From Tetracentron sinense (taxonomy: Eukaryota > Streptophyta > Magnoliopsida > Trochodendrales > Trochodendraceae), in the NCBI GenBank assembly GCA_015143295.1, contig CM026570.1, positions 10,440,047 through 10,504,046 of the forward strand: DNA of 64,000 nt, written 5' to 3'. The position numbers and the translations under genes are program-made. Shown in pieces: positions 10,818 to 21,849 of this stretch (position 1 is the first letter of the stretch; the number at the start of each line of letters is the position of its first letter). Below the pieces are notes generated by a model. It was not told where the DNA came from, did no database searches, and was given only the letters and a program-made list of their open reading frames with translations.

Positions 10818-10830
10818 TGGTATCAGAGCC
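10818..10830 (+). promoter_or_regulatory. Retrotransposon primer-binding site (initiator Met-tRNA)
   Basis: TGGTATCAGAGCC is complementary to the 3' end of plant initiator Met-tRNA, the standard Ty1/copia primer site. It lies 1 bp after the LTR end. Confidence 0.8.
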
Positions 10831-12590
10831 AGATTAGGCTCGTTTCGATTCAGTTAGTTGATATTATAGATATTTTTTTTCCTGCGAAATTATTATTGAG
10901 TTTTATATCAATATAGAACCCCCTATGAATTTCGGCCACCCATGGAGTTGAATCTTTTGAGATTCATGATTATTGGATAATCTCTCTCCTAGGGTTTAAG
11001 GGACCCCCCCTAGTTATTGAGGGAGTAATCAAGCCCTTTTAAATTAGTGTGATACTAATTTTTGTTTTGGACGATTTCAAAACCTCTTTAGAATCTGATT
11101 TTTCTTCCAACTTTGTGTAATTTTGTGAATGTCTTAATAAATTAATAAAGGTGTTTTGAAGATCTATTGTCATAGAGGGCCGCAAGATCTTCGAAACAGT
11201 ATTTTATTTGTATTTTTTGGGTTAAAAACGAGCAAGATATGGTCTTCTAAAGTAGACCTCAAGTAAATCAAATATGTTTTGATTTTGGATGAGCCCACCC
11301 TTCCACGTGTCTTTTTTTTGAGGAGTGGACCCCACGGTGGAAGGTGGACTGCCACACCAGTCGTCACGTGGACCGTCACGACAACTGCCCCGTGGACAGC
11401 CACATCATCTGCCATGTAGGCTGACACATCATCAATCATATGGTTTGGTATGCCATGTCATCATGCCACTTTAGCTTAGGGGTCCGGTCAGCGTGCCACA
11501 TCAGCATAGAGTGCACAATCAACTGCCACATGAGCAAGCTGACCCCTAAACTTTAAAAGGCCCGTGTGGGCTTATTTTAACTTTGATTTTGACACCGTTT
11601 TCGGGTCACAAAATTTATGCCCTATCTAATTATGTATTTAAAAAAAAAAAAATTAAGCTTTTGTAATTTTTATTTTCTAATTTATAAGCATATTTTTTTT
11701 ATTAAAAAATGCTCAAATTATTTTTAAATAAAATTTAAAAATTACAAAGGCTAATTTTAAAATTCTAGTATATTATTAGATAGTATTATGACTATTGGTT
11801 GGACACCTAGGGGTTTAATTTATTAAATAATTCATTAAATTACAAAATTAAAGCCTTTGTGAGCTTATTTTTATTACATATTATATATGTGTATTGAAGA
11901 TTTTGTATCTTCAATGATATTTGAGTTTATGGAAATCCTTGTCATCGGGAATTTAAAGTTATGTATCATGTTCCAAATAGAGAAAGAGTCATTGTTTTTT
12001 TTTACATTTATAAGTGGAACCATAAATAATCAGCTATTACTAATTCTTTTTTAATATTAAATTTAAATTTTTATAAAAAATTAAATTAAATTACGAAAAT
12101 TTATTCTATAAAATATACTAATATATTGTAAAATTAATTAACACAAAGAGACTAACATCTAAGAAAAATATATTTAAAAAATCTTAAAAATTTTATGTTT
12201 CTTATTAATAAAAAAAAATATACAAGCTCGTGCACCTTTACTAGTATATATATATACATATATATGTAATCTCATAAATGATATAAGAGTTCTGAGTTAT
12301 TTTAAGTTATCTCACAAGTGCGTTATTTTTCATCATAATTTCTTACAAGCATGATAAGTTAATTAAGTAAGATAATCTTCCAAAAAGAAAAGTTAAGTAA
12401 GATAAGACACTTATAAGCTAAGTATGATATATATTCTCACACGACATTTCGCACTCTAATTTTTTATGATATGTCATGAAATGTGTGTCAAATCAAGTAT
12501 GTTAAATATGTATGCTAAGACGCTTATGATGTTGTTAGATGAAAATTAATATCCACTTAGTGTTTCATTGCTAAACCGATATGTTTATGT
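10831..12590. other. AT-rich tract, probable non-coding remains of the LTR element, no gene
   Basis: 10831-11600 may be the untranslated or eroded internal region of the element starting at 10281. 11330-11540 has repeated CCACATCA/GCCAC motifs but no coding frame of note. 11640-12500 is very AT-rich and featureless. Confidence 0.45.
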
Positions 12591-12598
12591 CAACAGAT

Positions 12599-12723
12599 TT
12601 AGATTTCGAGGTTTAGATTTCGAGACTACAACTAAACCTTGGGTGGAAGGGGAGTGCATCGAAGAAATTGAAAGTGATTACGTAGAAGATGAGAATGAAT
12701 TGGATAAATGTCCATATTATTGA
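12599..12723 (+). CDS. Possible orphan terminal exon, acidic C-terminus, unknown
   Basis: After a CAG acceptor-like site near 12594-12596, an open frame reads RFRGLDFETTTKPWVEGE, then an acidic tail ending DKCPYY and TGA at 12721-12723. The frame is short (about 41 codons). No family was recognised and no upstream exon identified. It may be the end of a decayed gene or chance. Confidence 0.2.
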
Positions 12724-13020
12724 CCTTTGTAGTGGATTAGACTTTTAATTTTCAAAAGAGTTGTAATAAGATATTCATAGATAGATGTTAGTTTTGAATT
12801 CATTGATTTATTGATTTTGAGATTATGATGAATGATTTCAGATTTTAAGGTTTAGTTGCTTATTGAATTGTGAGGTGTTAAGAATTAATGTTATTGTTAA
12901 AGAAAATTTTAAGTTGTCATTTTAGTATCCCTTGTAAGCTCTTGTTAAGAGAAGAAGTGATAATGCATGCAATGTCACGAGTCAAAGTTTCATTTGGCCT
13001 AGATGAAATGTTTGGTCGCT

Positions 13021-13086
13021 GACACATGAGATCTATTTCAAAAGAAGGCAGGAGAGGAAGCCCTCAATTCTCATCCAAAAATACCT
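13021..13086 (+). pseudogene. Plus-strand relic of an NLR NB-ARC domain (about 20 codons)
   Basis: On the + strand the sequence reads DLFQKKAGEEALNSHPKIP, which aligns with DLFRNKVGEEVLNSDPKIPEL of gene C (residues about 320-340). It is opposite in strand to the neighbouring pseudogene at 13469-14330. The match stops at 13086, where sequence paralogous to the 3' side of gene B (32115 onward) begins, so a rearrangement joined them. Confidence 0.65.
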
Positions 13087-13468
13087 ATTGTAGGTAAACC
13101 ATGCAGATCTTGTATTGCATTTTTGTATTTCCCTGTATCTCTATTTTTGTCAGTGATTTCACATTCTGCACACAGTTGTTAATTAAGGGGGTTAGTACAC
13201 TACGGGAGGAGAGTCTTGTTTGCCACATTGATAAAGAAGTTTTCAACTCAAAAAAACTAAAAGATATAGGGAATTGCATATGTTTTTTTTAAAAAAAATT
13301 ACATGTATATTAGAACACCACCCGGTGAGGGAGGTGGGTTAGACCAGACCCCTACATGTTTATTAAAAAAACCAATTACATCAAATAGGGGGATCAAATG
13401 GAAAGACCCTACAGTGTTGACTCTCCATGCTTGGGTATCATACAAATTCTACATTTATTCTATCATAC
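13087..13468. other. Segment paralogous to 32115-32780, downstream of NLR-jacalin genes
   Basis: Shared landmarks with the region downstream of gene B: TTGTATTGC, CTCTATTTT, AAGAAGTTTTCAACA-type sequence and the terminal TTCTACATTTATTC/TTCTCCATTTATT block. It shows that the duplicated unit extends several hundred bases beyond the stop codon. No coding content. Confidence 0.6.
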
Positions 13469-14330
13469 TCAATTTGGCTTGAAAGTATTGTAGTTTTTCC
13501 CTATGCTCAGACCCTCTTTGATACTTGAATCTTTGATCGAAAAACAATTCAAGGGGATCACGTCGACACCGATGGCATCTATAAAATGGCCAGACCGACC
13601 ATGGAATCCTACAATCACATTGCCTTTCATCGCTAAGGAGAAATGGTCCATACTAATTTTTACTTGTGATTAAATGGAGAGATATTACCATGATCAGTCC
13701 ATGTCCGTTGATGTAGACGATGCTGTATGACCCGCCTATAGATGTTAGATACTCATGAGGCCAATCAAAATCATTCTTATCAGTGTTGGGCCCTTCGGCT
13801 CCGAACTTCATCTCACCCTCATAGTGGGCTTTGCAGCTCCATCAGTGATTGTAATCTGCGTTATCTCACCTTTGGCAATGTGACTCTAGTGAGTGTCACT
13901 CCCTCCTCCCCATCGTCCCACCGAGATTGCCTCCTCCTCCTCCTCCTCCTCCATAATAACGACAAGCAAGAACCCTAAAATTAAAAATACAAATTACGCG
14001 ATGGTAGTTGTTACTTGGTAGTAAAGCGGAACCCTTTTTTCGGACAAGATCCTTATGTACCAAAGCAAATTTTCTCAATAGTTTTACTGCATTGTTCCAC
14101 TCATGGGGAGCCTTCTTGGCAGCCATGGTCTGACCAATGGTGATGAGTGCAAGTGGTAAACCCTCGCATTCTAAGGCAAAGCTAGCTTTAGTATTTGATT
14201 GTGAGATTTAAGAGACTCCTCTCCAACAGTCATTTGAGAGCCTCCTCTCCAACCTAAGCAATCTGTTTTGAAACTTTTTGAGCCAATATCATCTGTAGAC
14301 TCAACCTCATTGCAAGCAACTATATGAAGC
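13469..14330 (-). pseudogene. NLR-jacalin fusion pseudogene
   Basis: From 14330 downward: degenerate NB-ARC sequence (remnants equivalent to the WDLF...GKEALN...ALECKGLPL region), then MAAKKAPHEWNNAVKLLRK at about 14126, then a jacalin-like exon with GGGGGGGG, and a C-terminal frame IVGFHGRSGHFIDAIGVDV ending at 13469. Frameshifts and stops break both exons. The donor region reads TTGGTACAT instead of GGTAAG, and the acceptor CAG before the acidic run is lost (ATTATGGAGGAG). Exons 1 and 2 are in the same order and orientation as in A, B and D. The first half of the gene (CC and P-loop) is missing. Confidence 0.8.
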
Positions 14331-14930
14331 TAAAACAATATATTTTACTAATATAAAGAAAATTATGACCTAACAACATGCCTTGAAAATAAATCATGCA
14401 TGCAAAGGCATTGAATAATGCATAGTAAGAAAATTATCCTACATCAAGGATATCCTACATCAAGGAGATGATAAAAAGATGGAGAATTTTATGATCAGAT
14501 AAAGAAAATCATGAACTAATGGGAGATTACTTACCAACTTGAGAGTTTATAACAAATTTACAGCTTTCTAAGTGTCACCTAAACTCCTCTCATAACCTTT
14601 GTCTAACTCTCCACACTCACACCCTTAGTACAAGAAGAACAAGTTTTTCTTCAAAGACTTAAATGCCTTGGTCCATATTTGAGAGGCATATATATGTCAA
14701 GACCAAGCCTCCACATGGTCTTGCATAAGGAAATGACAGGACACTTGTCCTAGAGATGGTTCACATGCATGTAAGCTTAGGTGTTACTCATGAAGCGTAT
14801 GTGTTTACTTAGGTAAAGCCCACATGACATATATGCTAATGGCTTTGTTTAGGTAAGGCCCACAAACATTGATCATAATGGATTTGCTTATATAAGGCCC
14901 TCAAAGGCATATAACTAATGGCTTGTACGG
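14331..14930. other. Intergenic, no gene recognised
   Basis: AT-rich, with loosely repeated AGGTAAGGCCCAC/AGGTAAAGCCCAC-type motifs near 14810-14900. 14930-15109 is paralogous to 32600-32792, the 3' flank of gene B (GTGGTCGGAATTCGC), and is the likely 3' untranslated region of gene A. Confidence 0.45.
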
Positions 14931-15109
14931 CCCAACCCCATCACTGAACTGTTTACAAAAAAATTTGTGGTCGGAATTCGCACACCGAAAGAACAAAAGA
15001 AGTTATATGGCATCAAATCCTCCGAATCCCTTAATCTGCCGGTAAAGACCCTGTAGTGCTAGACCCTCCTCCATGCCTTGGGTACCAAACAGATTCTCCA
15101 TTTATTCTG

Positions 15110-17635
15110 TCATACCCCATTTGGATTGAATGCTTCTTCTATGCCCACACCAGGGCCATCATCGATTGAAAGACAATTCAAGGGCTTCACGTAGACTCCG
15201 ATGGCATCCACTAAATTGGAAGACCGGCCATGGAATCCCACAATCACACCGCCATTCATCCCTAAGGAGAATGGCGTGGCATGTTCCCACCCAAATGGTC
15301 CATGCTCCTTCTTATTTGTAATTAAACGGAGAGATGATACAATGATCGGTCCCTGTCCATTGGTGTAGAACGGGTTATATGTTCCGCTTATAGACGTTAT
15401 ATACTCGTGAGGCCAATCAAAATCAATCGAAGTAGTGTGTTCCCCCCCAGGGCCTCCAAACTTCATCACACCCTTATCGTGGGTTTTGAAGCTAATGTAA
15501 TCAATCGCCGCTCCGTGACTGATTGTAATCTGTGTTATACCACCTTTGACATTGTGACTCCAGTGAGTGCCACCCCCTCCTCCCCATGGTCCCACTGAGA
15601 TTGCTTCCTCCTCTTCCTGCACCATAACAATAAATAATAATCCTAGTAAAAAATTTGTAAGGTCGGTTCTAAGTGTCGGTGCAGATATCAAAGAGATTAG
15701 CTCGAAGGCTTTGGGATACCCTCGGTTACCAAAATTAAAATAAAAGAGAATAATTATGAATAGGAACTCTCGTTGAACAGTCAACCAATTTAACAAAAAA
15801 TTTGTCTTGGGAATTGGGATTTATGGAAAAAAGAGTTCTCTTAAAAAACACGCTTCTTGTGTTTATAATTACCAAACTACCTTCCCAAGGCAAATTTTAG
15901 GTTGAACCGTTGATTATCCAACTAAAGCTCCTATTCATAGTTGTTCTCATAAAATAAATGAGCCAAATCATCTACGGTGATAATCGGATTTGACAAATCC
16001 GATTACCACCCTTGGAGGTCACCACGTGTCTCCTTTGACACCACCAAGCTAGATAGTCTCCTATCACTAAGCTCACCAACCAACCTGGACTTTGATTCTT
16101 ATTATTCCTACAGGATATTGAGAAAGTTCCGGTAGTTCTCAACGGACTTGTAGAATAATACTTAATGTTCACCCACCCCTAAGGTTCACCCATTTATCTT
16201 TGGTTTTTTTTTTAATATTAATTCTTTTTTTTAATTAAAAAACTGTATTTAATATGAAAAAATCTCTAAAAACAGTTTTTTTATTTTAAAAAAAGAATTC
16301 AATTTTTTTTTTTTAAAAAAAGGATGGGTGGGTGATTCTTACCCACACTTAAGGGGTGTCAAAGGAGACACGTGGCAACCTCTACGGGTGATAACCGGAT
16401 TTGCCAAATCCGGTTATCACCGTAGATCGATGATTTGGCTCCTAAAATTAAAATAGCACACCACTTCTTTTTACAGACAAGATACTTACCAATGTGGATT
16501 TCCTCAATAATTTTAATGCATCATTCCACTCATGTGGAGCCTTCTTTCCGGCCATGGTCCGACCAATGGTGTTGATTACAAGTGGTAAACCCTTGCATTC
16601 TAAGGCAACTCTAGCAGCTAACTCAGGTATTTGATGATGTAAATTGAGAGCCTCCTTTCCAACAGTCATTTTGAATAGATCCCATGCTTCTTTCCAACCC
16701 AAGCATTCTGCTTTAAAATTCTTTTGAGCCAGCATGCGTAAACTCACGGCCTGGGACCGAGTAGTGAATACTACTTTAGAATTGTTTGTACTGTTGGGAC
16801 GTGGAATTCCAACATCTTCAAAATCAACAGGATCCCATATGTCATCCAACAACAATACAAATCTTTTCATGCTCAAGACATTAAAGATGGCTCTAGCACG
16901 CACTGCATCATGACTCTCGTCTTCTGACAATTTCAACCCCAACCTCTCCCCGATGTTCTTCTGAACCTTCCTCACCTTTGATTCTTTGGACACCTCGACC
17001 CATATCACCAAATCAAAATCATGGGCTCCTCGGTGGAGAAACTCGTTATTGATTTTCTTCAAGAGTGTTGTCTTTCCAACACCTTCCATGCCGTATATCC
17101 CAATAATTCCTACCTCATCTTCTTCTGCAAGGCACTTCCAAACATTCTCGAGCATCGAATCCATGCCCACCGTCGCTCTACTGGGCATTTCATCCACCTT
17201 AGCCAAAGCCAATGGATCAGCCACTTCATTGAAATTCCCTTCGGTTATTAACTTTGTTACAGCTATTGTCTTTTCCACTACTCTCTTTCCGATCTTGTAG
17301 GTGGAAGAAGAGAAACAGAAACAGTTCTTGGGACAGCAACCTCCGAGGCACATCTTTGAAAGCTGTTGAGAAGCTTCTTCTATAGCTACTTCCACTTCAC
17401 GTTCCAATTCTTCCACCATTTGGAGCCAGGTTTCCACTGGTTCTCTACGCCTCATTTGCTTTTCCTCGGCAACTGCGACCTTTCTCTTTACCTCATCACT
17501 TTCACCCCTTAATTTGTACATTTCAGACCTTAGAGTGTCGAGATTTGCTTTGAGATCACAGATGTAATTTGTACGCGATGCACCGCAATCCCATAACCTA
17601 GAGATGATTTCAATGATTGGGCTCACAAAATCCAT
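15110..17635 (-). CDS. NLR-jacalin gene A: CC-NB-ARC(partial)-jacalin lectin fusion, 550 aa
   Basis: Two exons: 16490-17635 (382 codons) and 15110-15616 (168 codons plus stop), joined GTAAGT...CAG in phase 0. Exon 1 has an RPS5-type coiled coil (residues 1-130, WLQMVEE near 70-76, GGCCPKNC near 98-105), P-loop GMEGVGKTT at 182-190, kinase-2 LLLDDIW at 261-267, RNBS-B SKVVFTTR at 286-293 and GLPL at 349-352, and stops after EWNDALKLLRKSTL. Exon 2 is a jacalin-like beta-prism lectin: AISVGPWGGGGG, ISFKTHDKG, FDWPHEYITSISG, GVIVGFHGRS, DAIGVYV. The second ARC subdomain, RNBS-D, MHD motif and LRR are absent. Start chosen at MDFVSP (17635), as in the paralogues; an in-frame ATG three codons upstream exists. 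Probable role: intracellular immune receptor or decoy, cytosolic. Transcription is unproven. Confidence 0.8.
15960..16441. mobile_element. Foldback MITE (family 1) inside the intron of gene A
   Basis: Terminal inverted repeats GAGCCAAATCATCTACGGTG and its complement, followed by GATAACCGGATTTG and a palindromic stretch, enclose a 482-bp AT-rich element. The subterminal segments hold CACGTG at 16023-16028 and 16369-16374. It accounts for most of the 873-bp intron; paralogues B and D have introns of 185 and 87 bp. A near-identical element lies at 38995-39363. No clear target duplication here. Confidence 0.85.
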
Positions 17636-17930
17636 CAATTTCAAGAGATTCTAAGCTTACTTGTAAAGAATTTCAGGCAAAGAGAAATTTGAAGTGCAAC
17701 CCAAAACCAGGTCAAGAATATGCTCTTGGATTTTTTTTGGGTTGAGGGAGGGAGAGGGGGCGGGCGGCGGGGTTTACAGGATTTTTGTTTCTGACTTTTA
17801 GAAATCTCCTTAGGATTCCAAAATCTGAAATAGACCATTAGTAGCTGGCGGCTACACTAGTCCCGAACTTTCTTGGAAAGCAAGTAAACAATTTGACCGG
17901 TCGGTATTTGAAAGAGCAGTGATATGCGTA

Positions 17931-18243
17931 CTCATCAAATCTATGTGGAAACCTAAGATTGGACCTCAGTGATGTCGCCACGTGTCTTTTTGTTCACTTA
18001 TTAATTGTGCTTAGGTTTTACCCGTCTCCTTGTTTTTTCGAAAACATATTAAATATTAATTCGTTTTAAAAATATTTTAATATCTTGTTTTAAATTAAGA
18101 AAATAATTTTTTTTTAAAACCCAAAAATAGGTAGATGAACCTAAGGGTTGTGATTATTAACCACAGTTAAGTGGTGTCAAAAGGGACCCGTGACAACCTT
18201 AGAGGTAATAAACCGATTTGCAAAATCCATTGAGGATTTGGTC
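17931..18243. mobile_element. MITE family 1, degenerate copy upstream of gene A
   Basis: Contains TCGCCACGTGTCTTTTTGTTC near the left and GTGTCAAAAGGGACCCGTGAC near the right, with an A/T core. It occupies the same position relative to gene A as the element at 35002-35488 does to gene B, so the insertion may predate the duplication. Confidence 0.7.
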
Positions 18244-18714
18244 TCTATTCACTTGATTCAATTTCAATTATATCAACTCGGGCTCATTATGAAATCACGG
18301 ATATTACGGGAATTTTGTCGATAAAGTGAAGATTCTTTAAGATAAGCACAAAACTGAAAATATTAATTTAATTGTTAAAATGTCAAAACTAATTGAATAA
18401 CATTTTAAAAAGGAGAAAATAACTGGGTCTTCTCAGCCTTGCCAGTCGCCACCCTCATGCCTTAGTTGACTCTGCAAACAAAGACTTAGCTTCTCTCTGG
18501 CAGGAGTGGAGCCAGGAAATGACGAGAGTTTATATGTGACGCTTAGTGTCCGGTGTGCCATGTTGAGATGAGAGAATTGGTTTGCTGTGTTTACTCTGCA
18601 GTCTCTTTAAAGCATTCGTTAAAGCAAAATTGCAAGGGAAAGTTATGATTGGTGACTGGTGGATCGCAACATCCAAACTCCAAACACTATTTTTGGATCA
18701 TTATCTCAAGTCGT
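18244..18714. other. Upstream flank of gene A, shared with gene B; no gene
   Basis: 18255-18530 is paralogous to 35508-36130 (CTCGGGCTCATTAT, AAGATAAGCACAAAACTGAAA, TAATTTAATTGTTAAAATG, CTTAGTTGACTCTG). It provides the empty-site comparison for the MITE at 35625-36020. Confidence 0.7.
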
Positions 18715-19560
18715 AACCGGACTCCTTCCCCACGTATCCCTATTGACACTCCTTAACTGTGGTTAAAATTCACTCACCCACCTATCTTTGATTTTTAGAT
18801 AAAAAAAATTAATCCTGATTAAAATTCATTAACTCCCCTAAGGTTAAAAAATTTCACCACGTGATGACCTCTTGGAGTCTGGTTATGCCCCTAAGGTCTC
18901 CACGTGCCACTATTGAGACACTCCTTTATTGTGGTTAAGATTCATCCACCTATCTTTGGTTTTTAGAAAAACAATCAAAAAAAAAAAAAAAGTTAACCTT
19001 GGTTAAATTTCATAACTCCTAACGTTAAAAAATTTTCAATACTTTTTTCTAAAACTCAAGGATAGGTAGATGAACCCTAGGAGTATGTGAATCTTAACCA
19101 CGATAAAGGGGTATCAATAGGGACACGTGATGACCTTAGGGGCATAACCAAACTCGTTACAGTTTTTGAGAATTTCAAGTCTTATCTCAATAAACGGGTC
19201 ATCATCCCCAACCCAGCTTGAGATCGAATCATAACCAATTATGATTGAATTCAATGAGAGTTTAATCGCACTCACAAGTCAACATCTATCCCTGTTAATC
19301 CTAATTAATTGTGATTAAGATTCACTAACCCTTATGGTTTAATAATCTAACTTTTGTTTTGAAGAAAATATATAAAAAAACTTTTAAATTCTAATTAAGA
19401 AATTTTAACCTTAAGGATTAATATTTTTTCTAAAAATCAAGGTTAGATTGTTGATCCCTAAGGATTAGTGAATCTTAATAACAGTTAACTAGGGTTGACA
19501 GGGCACGTGTTAACTTATGGGTGCAATTGAACTCTACCCAAATTCAATCGTAATTGGTTG
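18715..19560. mobile_element. Cluster of MITE family 1 relatives
   Basis: One copy at about 18876-19154 has ends AGTCTGGTTATGCCCCTAAG and its complement. A partial copy lies at 18715-18895 and a diverged one at about 19240-19560 (TGTTAATCCTAATTAATTGTG ... GGGTTGACAGGGCACGTG). All share the inner signature GGTTAAGATTCA(C)CCACC, an A/T core, and its complement. Confidence 0.65.
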
Positions 19561-19754
19561 TGAATCGATCTAACCCGGCTTTCTATAGAGAAAGGATTAT
19601 GAGAGACGGATCCAAGAGGACAAGAGGTAATTCCGTAATTTAGTTAATTCTTGGAAACCACATGAGTGGGGTGTTTTCGTCATTTGAAGAGAGGATGGAA
19701 ACGGACGTTAGCTAAAAACAAGACGGTAGTCCCAATTTGTCCAATGTTTTGAAA

Positions 19755-20044
19755 GGCCTCGGATTGTCTCTGGCGAAGCCAGAAAGGGCTCTCGGGTTCC
19801 ATACATTGTGCGGCAGCTGGCACAAAATGGGTAGAAGTCATTTATTTTCTCCCCATGATTTTTGACTTCTCCTCATTTGATATTTCTCCCCCTTATTCTC
19901 ACACACTTATGACCACACGTCCATTTGTGTGTAGAGAAGTCAAAATCATGGGCTCCATGATTTTGACTTCTCCACCACATGTCACCTATTCTATGGAACC
20001 CCGAGATAAGCCCTTTCTGGCTTTGCCAGGGGCAAGCCAAGGCC
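19755..20044. mobile_element. MITE family 2, 290 bp, perfect 9-bp target duplication
   Basis: Inverted termini GGCCTCGGATTGTCTCTGGC and CCTTGGCTTGCCCCTGGC (as complement). Inner arms contain GAAGCCAGAAAGGGCT and ATGATTTTGACTTCTCC. Flanked by GTTTTGAAA at 19746-19754 and 20045-20053. A 9-bp duplication is typical of Mutator-like elements. No coding capacity. Confidence 0.85.
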
Positions 20045-20188
20045 GTTTTGAAAATTGGGTTTGGAAAATTGAATTGTTTTGAACGAGACAATTATGCCAT
20101 TTTCGATAAAGCGGGTTTTTATATGGAATTAACCCTTTTTTAAAAGAGAAAATATATGGGCCTTCTCAGCCTTGTCACCCTCACCCTT

Positions 20189-20355
20189 AGATTTTTTTTG
20201 TGGTAATGGAAATTCTTAGTAGAGTCGTCTATAAGCAGAGGTTAGCTTGGACAGAGGAGCTCTCTTACTCGTATCCGGGTGGGATTTGGTCTCTAGACCT
20301 CCTCCATTGAAGGCCACTTCCCTACCACTCACACAGAGGGGGGGGGGGGTTACCC
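20189..20355 (-). repeat. SINE-like retroposon, minus strand
   Basis: On the minus strand the head reads GAGTGGTAGGGAAGTGGCC (box A-like), then AGACCAAATCCC (box B-like), and the tail ends in a short A run (T run at 20189-20197 on +). It is related to the copy at 36498-36660. The G homopolymer at 20338-20350 marks the head side. Confidence 0.5.
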
Positions 20356-20867
20356 TCACGCCTTGTTGACTTTGTAAACAAAGACTTAGGTTCATCTCTA
20401 GCCATAGCAAGAGACTTTGACGCCACATGTCCCTTATTTTTCAGCTTTATTTTCCTAACATCACTTTCTTCTCCGGAGACTTACTCTTTTTTTATTGGAG
20501 AGAGTTACTTGAAAACAACATGTCTTCCTCTTAATAAATATAAATAGAGGACAACGACACATGTCCTTCTTATAATGAAATTGAGTTTCAAAAACAAGTG
20601 TAACTAGCATTGTCCAACAGAGAAGGGAAGAAGGGGTTACTTATTTTTTAATCGTCTTTTGTATTATTAAACAATATTTTAATAAAAATAGCGTGTGAGA
20701 CGACTGACAGCTCTCTAACTACTTCTCATCTAACTGGTTTCCTATTTCAGAAATGCTGGTGAAGCCACAAGGGCCGAGACCCGAGAGCATACCGACGGTG
20801 CATCACTCAAACTTTTTTGAATCCAGTTTTATTTTTGTGCGTCCCGTGCATCACATGCACGGTTTTG

Positions 20868-21375
20868 GTATGGCCCTCATGACATTTCTTAACTTTGGTT
20901 AAAATTCACCTTTAGGATTCACCTGTTCATCCTTGGTTTTGAGAAAAAAATTAAAATTTTAAACAAATTTTAATTTTTGTTTCTAAAAACCAAGGATGTG
21001 TATGTTTTCCCTTGGGATAGGTGAATCTTAACCATAGTTAAGAGATATCAAAAGGGACACGCGACGACCTCAGGGCATAACTGGATTCAAAATCAAATCT
21101 GGTTATGCCCCTAAGGTTGCCACATGTCCCTTTTGACACCTGATCTTAACTATGGTTAAGATTCAACCACTCTTAGGGTTCACACATCCATCCTTGGTTT
21201 TTAGGAAAAAATATTAATTTTTTTTAAATTAAACTTTTAAATATTTTTAAGAATAATTTTTTTACTAAAAACCAAGGATGGCTGGTTAAGCCTATGGGTG
21301 GATGAATAATCTTAATCACATCAGTTAAGGGGTGTCAAAAGGGACACGTGTGACCTCAGGGACAACCGGATTTTA
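20868..21375. mobile_element. Two adjacent MITE family 1 relatives in the loop of the inverted repeat
   Basis: 20868-21090 and 21085-21375 each have a CTTAACT(A/T)TGGTTAA arm, an A/T core with AAAACCAAGGATG, and the complementary arm ending in GGGACACG. The shared boundary reads GGTTATGCCCCTAAGGTTGC. Confidence 0.6.
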
Positions 21376-21476
21376 AGAGAAATAGGAAACCTGTTAGAAG
21401 GGAAGTAATTAGAGACGATTCATACACTATTTTTATTAAAATATTATTGTAATAATACAAAAGACTATTAAAAAAT

Positions 21477-21849
21477 GGCTCAGGATCCTCTCGAGTTCAA
21501 CTTGAGAGAATCCCTCGAGTTGGAACCCCTAGAGGTCACCACGTGTCTCCTTTGACACCCCTTAACCATGGGTAAGGTTCACCAACCCCTAGGGTTCATC
21601 CATCCATCCTTGGTTTTTTTTTAAAAAATATTAATTCTTTTTTTAAAATTAAAAACTTTTTTTAATATAAAAAAAACTCTAAAAACAGTTTTTTAATTTA
21701 AAAAATAATAATTAATATATATAAAAAAACTAAGGATGGGTGGGTGAACCTTACCCATGATTAAGGGGTGTCAAAGGAGACACGTGGCGACCTCTAGGGG
21801 TTCCAACTCGAGGGATTCTCTCGAGTTGAACTCGAGAGAATCCTGAGGG
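21477..21849. mobile_element. MITE family 1b, 373 bp, perfect 9-bp target duplication
   Basis: Termini GGCTCAGGATCCTCTCGAG and, as complement, CCCTCAGGATTCTCTCGAG. Flanked by TTAAAAAAT at 21468-21476 and 21850-21858. The right terminus is adjacent to a second CTCGAG-based palindrome. It carries CACGTG near both ends. Confidence 0.9.

Noticed and set aside
16986-17300. 104-aa + strand frame repeated at 34002 and 60976
   Set aside because: Antisense shadow of the conserved P-loop region of the NLR exons; present in all copies only because the coding strand is conserved.
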